A DNA stretch of 64,000 nucleotides from Icerya purchasi (taxonomy: Eukaryota > Arthropoda > Insecta > Hemiptera > Monophlebidae), in contig CM077116.1 in the NCBI GenBank assembly GCA_039619475.1, positions 300,370,464 through 300,434,463 of the forward strand. The letters run 5' to 3'. The notes below the pieces were generated by a model. That model was not told where the DNA came from, did no database searches, and saw nothing but the letters and a program-made list of their open reading frames with translations. Position numbers and translations under genes: made by a program. Position 1 is the stretch's first letter, and the number at the start of each line of letters is the position of its first letter. Shown in pieces: positions 36,470 to 48,400 of the stretch.

Positions 36470-39400
36470 ATTTGACTTGGACGACCGTGTTCAGAAATTT
36501 TTATTACTATTATTATTATTATATACGAACTAGAGCGGCCAAGTTATTTTGTTAAAACTGCTAGAAATGATAATACATGACTAGATCATGTTTAATCATT
36601 AATGTTTTATTTTTAACTAAAACTATATCGAGCATTTAGACAACGGTGCATTTTATTAAAAAAATTAAACCGGATGTGAGTACACCTCCATTCATCTATT
36701 ATCATTTTACATTAACAAAAATTATATACATTGCCGCCTCCTAGGCATTTTGCATTAAATTACTTTTTTATAATATTGTATACTTTAATGATAATATAGA
36801 AATATCAAGTTTAAAGTAAATAATAACGAATTTAGAAATTACATAATTTATGAGAGAATCGTAACAGAATAGGATCGTAGTTCATTGTAGTAGTATATCA
36901 GAGATTTCCATTTGATCGCTCTGAAACGAAACCGTGAAAACCATCTATACTATTTCAGCCCTAAAAAGTAACTTCAACCTTTTCTCCTCACACTGCACAA
37001 CTCTGAAAATTCAACCCGCATGTTTCCAAAATGTGGCCTAAGTATACTATTCCACTAACAAAAATGAATCCCTCCCTCTCTTAACGTCGTATGAAGTCTA
37101 GTATTCTGACACCCACTTTTCAAAATGCTACCTAAGTAGAAAAAACAAATAAACATTCAGACATATACATTATAGCCTTAGAAATACTCTACATCAAAGT
37201 TAATGAATAAGAATGCCAGTTTTACAAGCATGCGCACATTCCATATAATTAATGTAGCTACTAAAACATTTTCATTTCATTGCCAACATTGAACATTGCA
37301 TATCATACAATTAGTTGGATATCATTATAATAGTAACACATACATACAAGTATATAATACTAATATAGTTTTCATCTTTGCAAATTATGTGCTTTTTCAT
37401 ATATTATTGTTCTCATGTCTCGAAATCGACCGTTCAGTACTGCAGCGTCTGTCTAATGTATTTATCTATAACCAAGTTATAAGATAAGATATGCATTATA
37501 ATTGTGGTCGGCAATGTTTGAGCTGAAACCAAGAAAATCCGTCCGGATAACTGATTTTTCAAATGAGCAGTCTACATATCATAAACATAACGGTAGTTGT
37601 TCTTGCCGGAATGTGTCTTGAGTTTCGTCTGCCAATACCGTAAAAAAACCAGCCTCTTTGACCCTTTTAAGTATATTCGCTTGAATAGCATTACTGCATA
37701 GTTCGATCACTTCATTCTAATTTTCTGATAAAGTATACATGGTTCTACTATGCATGCTTTGTGCAAGTAAATGACTCTTAAGTGCACCAGATCGAGCACG
37801 AAAATGTAGAAGTATTCGAAAATTGCCATCATTGTGAGCAGGTTCGTTTACTCCAATTTCATAATTACGGCTTCCTCTTAAGACCATTTCCTGTCTTCTG
37901 CACAAAAGAACTGTTCTTACAATAGCTTTTAATCTCTCGCGGTTATCTTCAGCAATTTTATGACCTTCCAGGTTCATGGAGTCCTCAATATCAGTAGATT
38001 TGTCTTCCGCGAACTTTACAAAGTTTGCTGCTTGCTCTAAAGCGAATTTGTAGTATTTTGTATTTGTGCGATGGCCAAAGTTCCCTAAAGCGTTTTTTCA
38101 GTTAGTAAATGGCTTATTAACAAGGGCTTCAAGATCTCGATAACCATATCCGCTTTGCGCTGTTTTAAGTAGAACACATAGTTCGCAAAATTGCTCCCTA
38201 CATGACGTTTGAACAGACAAATCACGAATGTTTCGCAGTTCAACCGACGTCGAAAAGAAACATTTCTCTTGCTGGTGACTGGAAACTTGAAAGTATCTGG
38301 AAGGTTCCAAGGGTCTTTTTAAGCGTTTAGCTTTTTCTCATCATTATTAGGAGGACTAGAGACAATATTATGCGCCTTTTGACAAATAAGCTTGGATATT
38401 CTTTCCCACTGAAGTAACTTAAATAAAGGCATAAAAATGTTCGAACTATTTTAAATCCAATCCAAAGCGACAATACAAAGTCATACGCTAAGATAGTGTA
38501 TTTGGTTAATATTCGGGCTTTTGCGTGATCAACGGAGGGGGGGGGGGTTAACCGCTAAAACCCATTTTGCTATATGCACACGATATTTTAAGAAAAAATC
38601 AATTGGAAATAAAGAAAAAAGACAAGTAATAGCAGCAACGAATAAAATAAAAACTCGACGTTTCTGAATAATTACATCAGAGAAAAATGAAAATATATTT
38701 TTTTAGAATTCCGTGCATATAATGTAATCCAAATAAGATGGTTCAGAAACGACCAAAAATATCAAAAAAAAAACAATACGAACGGTTTGACTTATAAACT
38801 TCAAAATTGGATCATAAATTACAATTTAAATTCTCTTTAAGAAAATCTATAACTTCAAACTAATCGATTACCCCAGGCGGCAGACAACACAAAAAACCGT
38901 CAAGAACACATAATATGGAATTTAAAACGACCTTAGAAATGACTTAAAAATTCATAACTCATCACCAGATAGCACTTTAAAAGTGAAATTCAAAATTTAA
39001 AACAAAACGCAGTAGCTCTTTCATAAAATCAAAAAATTACGATTAAACAATTATACAGACCCCCTCTTTGGACCCAAAAACAACAACAAAGGAATATTCA
39101 CGTAAGCAATAGCCTGAGAAAATAAGTTAAAGAAACCAAAACGTATCTCAAGTATATGCATAAAGGACCGCTTTATAGGAAAACTATAGCCGAACTTACA
39201 ACTTTATATTTAGATCCTCGGGCCGCCGAAAACTCGAAAGTTTCGAAAAAAGTACATTTTTTCCCGGTTATGTGATTTATTGATAGAAAGATCGCTATTT
39301 ACCGGGAACAAACTTATATTTAATATTCTTAATGAAACTTTTCAAAGTTGACGAAAAGTTCAAAAAATCACGAAAAATGATGTGAGCCTCCGCTTGTGAC

Positions 39401-42400
39401 GCAGGCAGTCATGGATTTACACCACGGACTTAAATGGGCTACAGCCCACAGCGGCAAAATTCAAAAGGCGGCAAATTTGCATGAGATTGAAAAGTTTTTT
39501 TTTTGAAAAATACTTGAAATTTCCAAAATATTGTTACATATTATGAATGTGATAAAATCATTTTTTAACTTGCATTAATGTAGAGAAAAGTTAAAATGGG
39601 AATATATTGATTTAGGTAAAATTTCCAAATGATTATGGACAAATGACGTGTAAGTAAAGGAATCGAGAAATTAATTTAAAATTAACGAAGCGTAAACCGG
39701 AACGTGCATTATTATTAGGCAAATCGGTTATAATATTAGTAGTTAAAGGAAATTCTCGAAGTGTGCACAATGGCTGGCCGGCATGATAAGAGGTCACAAA
39801 CAAGACTGGAAGAAAAACTGAAAATTCACAAATGTAGTAGCGGTATCTCATTGATACGACAAAAGTTAAAAGATTTTTTGGAAGAATTATTTATATTATT
39901 TCTAGCTGTACCAAACGATAAAAGGTGCTCAAAGCAAGTGTAGCATTGGGGCACTGCGGGAAGCGTGCTAGGCCCATAACCTGTTAAAACTATTCTGAAT
40001 ACTGAATCTGATGAATAAACACGGTAACGGCGAAAATAATATATTAAGAATAAATGTACACTTTATTTAACTTTTGTGATCATTTAACAAATAAAAGTAA
40101 AAACTCGATGTAACTGGAAAAACCAACTCTAACAACACTACAAAAAACACAATTACAATAACGTGATAACATGATGGGAAAAAACCCAAAGAAAGATTAG
40201 CGCTGAACAAAATTTGCTCAGCAGAACGCTCCTTTCCTGCAAAGAAAAGAATTAAAAATTTTTTCAAATCAACAATGTATCACCAAAGGAGTCAAATGAT
40301 TTATCTGTTTTATTTATTGAAGAACAATTAGTAAAGAATTTAAACTTTGATGATATAATAAATGAATTTGCATATTTAAAATTGCGTCGTATAAAATGTA
40401 AACTTTAATTGACACGTGTAAGAATAATGTATGTATAGAATTATTTTTTTAACTTTTAACTTCTAATTGAAAATTACTTTTTAACTTTTATGTCCTTTCT
40501 TACTTCAGTTACTCGATTATAATTTTTATTACTTAATTTATAAATTATTCCAAGGGCGGCAAAAATTACTGAGCCCATAGCGGCATTTGGCTATAATCCG
40601 GCCCTGAACGCAGGCATTATAGCTAAAGATTTTGAACAAGGTTGAAAATATGCGCAACTCTAGTTTGGAACATCTGGGGTTTCAACTTTAAAATCAGTCT
40701 TCCGAGGTGCCAGAAGTTCGAAATTTAAAAAAAGAAATATTTCTTTTGCGGCCATGTGATATATTGTTGGAAAGAAAGAAGTTTGTCGCGAACGGAACCG
40801 TATTTCATTTCTTTAACGAAATGTTCGAATCTCTCCTTCTTTATGGCGAAAAAATCAGATTTCTTTGTTTTGAATTTAGTATTATCTAAATGGAAATTTT
40901 AGTTTTACATACGGAATCCTCAGCGCATGAAAATCATGCTTGACTGAACTTGTTTTTTTTTTTTTGACGGGAGGGCTTGTCCCTTAATTCGAATAGATTC
41001 CCAGATATTTAATTTCATTTACTCTTTTTATCGGCTCGAAAATAATAGTAGTAATAATTCTAGCGGGGATCGTAATATTTCCAATGTCAATCGTAATATT
41101 AATAACAGCAATAATAACAATGATAATAATAATAATAATGGTAATATAAATAATAATAATTATAATAACACTAGCAAACATAATATATTGCTAATGAACA
41201 AAATTTTATATTTTCTCCGCATCGTCCAGGAGCTTTCACTATTCACGTTGAAAGTTGCTCTACAGAAAAAAACCTAGGTCATCTGTACCATTGGTCCTTG
41301 CCGGACTAAACAGTTCTGTTTCCTCTTTTCAAACATGTATTGTTGCTCAAGATTGAGGGCTTGTCTCAGTCAAATTTCCATCTGCTCCTTTTGCTAACTC
41401 CTTTCTTGCTTACCCTAATTTTTTCGCGCAATACAATATTAAAGCGCATATTCCTAATAGTGTGTTATTTAGAACGGACATCGTTTTTGGCGTACATCGA
41501 TCCTTTTCGGAAGATGAAATCTTGGAAGGGTTCGAGTCACTAATCCCTATTGTTTCAATCCGCCGTGTATTTCGTTCTTCGGACGGTATTAAAATCCTGA
41601 CTTGTTCAGCTGAACTTAGATTCCACAATACTACTCTCTCTGAACTCTTATCGTTTCTATTTCTCCCAGTCTTCATTCGTCTACGCAGTGTTCAAAATGT
41701 TTTCTTTTTCGACATATCGCGAGGCACTGTCGTAATTCTTTTATCACTTGTTTGCAAGTGTGCTTCTAAGTACCCTATCTCAGATTGCAGTAACCTGCAA
41801 AGGCTTACATTTTATCTATCTTGCTTTGAATGGATTAAAAGGATATTAAACGCATTATGGCATTTGAGAATATCTCATTCCAGGAGGTTTCTTAATTTAA
41901 AAATAACAATTTATCCTCTCGTGTTTTTTCGTATGCCGACCGGGTCTCAATGCCCATTTCTTCTCATAATTCTTTTTCTAAGTCTCCTTCATCACCTCTC
42001 AGCCTTCTCTTTAATTCTTTCCCTCGTCCTAAATCTCCTACTTCTCATAAAAACCGTAAAGAAACCATTTATCAACCTATTTCGTAGTTTCCTTCTCTCC
42101 ATACCATCTCCGTCTAATAGATGAGCTCTCAAAAAGTTTGTTCCTCTTTCGTCTAATTCTATTTCAAATAATAATATTCTTCCAAATCCTGATGATTATA
42201 ACTCTGCTTCATTGGTTACTCCTAATTTCTCCTGCTCAATTTCTTCTCCTTTAACTAAAAATATTTCTAATACCATCGTGGAAATACTTTCTTCTAATAA
42301 CATTGTTTCTTCCTTACCCTTTGTTGACTTTATATTTCGTTTGCGTTCTAGTAACGTACAAATAAGTTAATTGCTCTTCCTATGATTAAGAAAAAAGGAA

Positions 42401-45400
42401 CTGAATTTTCTTCTGTTTCTTTCCTTTTTCTCTAAATTTTCTTTACGACTTTCTTATTTAATCTTTCCTCTAATATACAAAATAATGCATTTAAATCAGC
42501 TGCCTAATTTTGCTAATTCATGACGCGCGCTGGAACGATTAGTACACATGCGTACAGTTCCACGACACTGGCGAGCTTTGAAGAATTACAAATGATCAAT
42601 AAAACAAGATAAAGGTAAGAAGTTGAATTAGTTTTTAGCATCAGGATATTTTGTCTTTCTTTCTTAGCTTACCAACCATGGACATATCTTTATTTTTAGC
42701 ATGCAGCAGAAGGATTCGAACCATTTCCTTCCTGAATGAAACATTACTGCCTAACGAACTGCGCGACCTGGGAGCTCGTTTGAACTACGCTGCGTTAGCT
42801 GGCTTGGTACTAGGATAGTATGCTTAGGCTAAATTTGAAAAGTTTGTTAGTTCCGCTGTGGTAGTTTGGAGTCGGATATTGCGTGTAGTCAAGCTGAATT
42901 TGAAATGAGACTAAAAAGTAGAATACATAAATTGTTCGAAAGAATATTTAAATATTAGGGAAGGGCGTAATCTGAACTACTTTTAAATTAAATACATACA
43001 TACAAATAATAATTATAGACAGCTGTTTTTGAGAAATTAATACATACACATTGACGAGGCAAAAAAATAAATGCGTCCAAAACAAAATTTTAATAAGTAA
43101 CCTTTCCGTTAAATTTTGTTTTCGATTTTTTGATGTATTTCAGTTCGGCAGTGGTAATTTTTTTGTCAGTAGCCGGATCATTCGTTACGTTCATATACCA
43201 TAACACACACCAAAATAATGCCATTCCACCTGCAAATTTAGATTATTGCCATTAATTATGAACTTTAATCAAAAAGAATATTGTACAGTAAGTAAATTTA
43301 AATATACCAATATAAAACAATTATTTAATTTTCTTATTAAATACCCGACGCGTTTCGAAGACAACGCTTCATGATCACGGGAGTTATAAAACGAATATTA
43401 TCTTTACTGTTCGCGTTTGTAGAATTTTTTTTTCCGTATCGTTATGTTTTTGGCGACTAACAAATATCTCTCAGGTCTACTGTGCATCTACACTTTTCGC
43501 AATTGTTTTTTGTATACTTTGCTAATAAATCCTGTACGAACTTAAAGATATTAATTTAATTTTCAATTGAACATTATATAAAAGACAAAATTTTTGTTGG
43601 TCTTATCAACCCCTTTTATTCATGAATAATTCTTAGTATTTAAACAAATATTTGTAGGGTATTTTTGAGTGCCACGAACTTGAATTTGCATCATCAGAAG
43701 TACTACAAAAAATAATGACACCATTTTTATTTTTGTCCATTTGCTTTGACGAATAAATCACAATTTTTCAGCTTAATAGCCTCTTTCCTGAGCAACTATC
43801 TTGTAATTGTAATTTTGCGGCTTTGTATATTATAATAGCTTCGGCGGTGATTTTATGTGTCTCACGGAACATTACCGTCTTATACCTACGAAGTATATAT
43901 AATAAAGTGACTCATTAAGAGAGAATGGAAGAGAAAGAGGGTTTGTATATTTGTTTCACCACTTTTTTTTTTCTTTTTTTAAATTTTAAAATAAGTTTGT
44001 GGGTCTCATTGGGCAAGTATGCCCGTTGTGTGAGTGCCCGACTCTCTTATTATCGTTTATTTAGGTTGTACACGTTACAAATTTATACATACTTATTGTA
44101 CACATCGATATTATATAAACCTTAATTAATATTAGTCCTAGTAAATATATATAACTTATATATAGGTATAAAGAATAAAGAAAAAACCATACACATACAT
44201 TCATCCACTCAAAATAGTCATATATACATACATATAATGATAACGTTCGCAAACAATATCGTCTTTATGAATTCCAAAACAGTAAGTTAAACGGAAAAGG
44301 AATGACACAATAACAACACAGAATACGTATATAATCAGTAGCTGCATGATTGAACTATCTAGGTGAGAGGAATTCGAATGCAGTTTGTTTTTATTCTTTG
44401 CACCACTCCTTCAGCCATTTCACTACATCCTTTTTCCACACACCTACACTTTTTTCGTTTATAATGTGATTGGGAATATTACTCGTTAATTTAATTAGAA
44501 CCGAATCATCTATGTTATCAATTCGTAGATTTGCCCCTCTAGGGTATATGTAATATATATTATTTTTATTTCTTGTTATTCGAATAGTTTTTGGCCTACT
44601 TGGTAACATTATCGCTATTATATTCGAGTAACCTGTAATAGTAGTAGTACATCTTTGGTGACATTTCATCATTTTTCTTCCACCATGTTGATCTCGAGTC
44701 ACTCCGTTTCCAATGTGGTAGTATATGTAAGTTACACCCTTTTTTGATTTTTACCTATTTTATTGATTTCCGTTTTCTTAGCCTTCCCCCATATTTGGAT
44801 TCCATATAGAATTCTAGCCATAATTATTGCATTGTAGTATATACGTAGTGTTTTATATGAAAGTACCTGCTTTAATTTGTATAGAACTGGAATTGTCTGT
44901 CTTATTTTCGAATTTAAGGCTTGAACGTGTTTTTTCCAGCTCAAGGATTTATCGATATATATTCACCTAGATATTTAAAGTCTTTTACGTTTTCAAGAGG
45001 TGGACATAAACATGTAGGTGAAATATTCGTTTCATGGAGTTCGTGTAAGCATTCGTTACTGTGAGGTATAATTCGCGGATCGCGACCCTTGTGTTTACTA
45101 CTGTTTCGGATATGAATCAATTTAGATTTATTTATATTTACACATAACCTCCTATCATGTGCCCATTTACTAAAATTATCTATATCCTGTTGCAGTAATT
45201 TTTCCACCACTTCTATCTTTTTTTTTTAAATTAACAGCGTAATGTCATCAGCAAAAACATATACCTTTGCATTTTTAATGTGCCTGTATAATGAGTTAAT
45301 GTATATTAGAAATAGGATAGGAGCATGTACAGTTCCCTGACCTACCACAAATCGAGTACTTTTTTTCATTACTATTACTCCTTGCGATTTTTACTACACT

Positions 45401-48400
45401 TTTCCGGTTTTTTATATAAGTTTTAAACCACATTAGTTGGTTATTTAGAATACCCAGATTTTCTAGGTCATTAATCAGTAAATCGTGATCAACTAAGTCA
45501 AACGCTTTTGTTAGATCAATAAAAGTAATTATAAATTGGTTCCTCATCGCCAGTCCCGTATTTATCTTATTTATCATCGTTCTTAAAAGCGTTATCGTGG
45601 ACTTTTTTTCTTTAAACCCGTGTTGATTTTCATAATGTAGGTTGTTTTTTTCCAAATAATTCCTTAAATGTTTATCAACACATCGTGCTAATGTTTTACC
45701 TATTACTGATATTATTGTTATAGGACGGTAGTTTTCGCATTGATTTTGCACTCCTTTTTTATAGATCGGTCTAATAATACCTTTTTTGATCCCATCTGGA
45801 GTACACGCTTCCTTTATAGAGCGATTGATCATGTTAGTTAAAATAGGAGTAAAAATTTTTACATTTTGTTTAATATCTTTTACCCTAATTTCGTCCCATC
45901 CAAGAGCCTTATGTACTTTTAGATCGTTTATTATTGTTTATATTTGTGATGAATTTGCAGGTAGAATATAAAAAGAAGACATGGCAGAATTAGTGGAGTT
46001 ATTATTCAGTAACTGTATGTCACATTTATGCCTGAGCTCTTTAACTGAACGTGTGAAGTATTCACTAAATTGTTCGGTTACTATTGTAATGTTTTCAAAA
46101 TGTTTTATGACAAAGTCATCAATTAATGTTTTGTTTTTTTTATTCACAATATTGTTGATTATGCACCATTTTTTTTTTTGCTATCATTGTTTCCTAACAC
46201 TACTTGATTTTGATAATATTTCTGTTTAGCGTTCCTTATTTCTGTTTTTACTATATTTCGATCATACTAGTTCTGTTTCCTTTACTGAGCTTAAAGTACT
46301 GATCTCTAATTTTCATAAAACTTATGATTTTTTGACTCATCCATTCGTTTTTGGGATCATATTTGGTTACCTTTTTACCCCCGTTTATTTCCAATTTACA
46401 TTCTTTATATATATTTTTAAAAACTATATGAATGTGATCGTACATGTCTCCTACTGTTGTGATGTTACTCTTCTCGCTCCATTTGTATTCAACAATCTTT
46501 TTGTGAAGACTTTTTTCATCAAAATAATATTTCCGTGAATTTTTTAAATGTCGACTTTTCTTATTCGAGATAACAAATGCACAACAAATCATGTAATGGT
46601 CAGATATTTTCGTATTAATTATTCCCGAAGTAATTTCCTTTGTTTTTTACTTCATAAATATATTGTCTATGCAGGTCTGAGTATTCCTATCTATCCGGAC
46701 TTCTTCTCTTGTAATTCCACTTATTAGCTGAACTCCCCCTGCCCCGTAAGTTACATTTAAAAAGTTCTCCACTTGCGCATTATGAAGCAATAAGTCAATA
46801 TTAAAATCACCGCAAATCAGGAGATTATCTTTATTTTTTGTTTTCTTCAAAAGTGTTGCGATTTCTTTTGTGAATTCACCTATGTTTTTACTGGGTGTTC
46901 GATATATAGCAATTATCCGTAAAGGAATATTTCCGCCTGTATCTATATCTACCATCAACAGGTCCATACTTGACCTATTATTTGCTTCCTGGATATTGCA
47001 TTTAAATTTTTAATTTACAAATACAAGTATTCCCCCGTTGTATCCCATTGGTCTTTGCAGTGCAATGCTTGTGAAACCTGCTATATTGTATAGATTTAAT
47101 TCATTTTCTCTTATATTTATTTCCGTTAATACAATGACGCTTAATGTTGTCTTGTGAATGTAACTTATAAATTCATCCCAATTTCGCCTAGCACTTCTTA
47201 TGTTTAAGTGCAGCTCATGAAATATTTCGGTGTTAATTTTTAATGTATTGTTTAGATTAAGTACACTGTTTATATTATCAGTCCATTTTTTTAAGTCACT
47301 ATAGTTCATACAATTATATTTACCCCGGTACTGCATTAGTGGAATCGTATTTGTGACGTGCGTTTGTTAAAGTATATGTTTAGTTTGAAAAGTTTGGGAT
47401 GGAGAGAAAGGGGAAATTCTCACATATAACCGATAAAATATATACATATATATGTCTAAATATACGTACACACATGTAAATACACATTCATACATCTTCT
47501 CACATGCATACACATATAGTAAAACATGAATTTGTATGTGAACTGTGATACCTTCGTGCACACATTCATTCCAACACTATCGCAGCCTGAAAACAAAGCA
47601 AAAAATATACCCTCACACATATACTATCTGTCACTACCGCACACCGCTCTCTAACACCAGCACATCTTATACTAGTGAACGCAGACGGTAGTGCAAGCAC
47701 ATAGTCGGAGTTACTACCAGCCCTCGCTCGCATTCATTCATACACCACTGCACGACTAAATCGAGCAAAACCCTCCGTACATCACACTCCCAGCCATTCC
47801 TCTTCCTTCCGCATTCACCAGTGTACCCGAATTCATTCTGATCCGACACTATGTCCCCTTCACCACCACCTTTTCTTTGCACTCTGATTCCTCTCCGCAA
47901 CACACACGAAAGATTTCTTACCCTTGTCTTAGCTGAACTACTAGGCAACTATTTGTTCCTTATCACTATTTTATACTTTATATTCACTACTGTTTTTACC
48001 ATTTTCACACACACTTGCATTCTCATATTTAGTTCTGCACACTTCCTTCTCACCGCCCTACCGCCTGCGTAACCGATCGACACAGACTCACACACATACG
48101 TAAACACACACGTACCCATATTTTATCGAGTATTCATATTAAAATGTTATATTAACTTATTTTATCTTACTAAATAACATTTGTTAAATCATCTATAGAT
48201 TTAATTACTATTATTGGGCTTTGAGAATTTTTCCGGACGAAGATTTTTCCTCTTTTGACCCAAGTGAATTGATACAGTAATAATTTTGCCTTCTGTTTAG
48301 CTTCCCAGAAAAGTGACTTGTAGTATCTGGATAAGTTTTCATTTACGAATATTTTTAACAACGACGATGAATTCGTAACATCTTTGTCATAGATTGTTAT

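Noticed and set aside
40984..41181. Isoleucine-rich minus-strand frame
   Set aside because: It is a translation of an AAT/ATA microsatellite; only the last few residues resemble a LINE motif.
41462..42124. 220-codon plus-strand frame as a host gene
   Set aside because: It overlaps the broken LINE ORF1 and shows its FRTDI...SEDEILEGF and zinc-knuckle-like sequence; the remainder is frameshifted readthrough.
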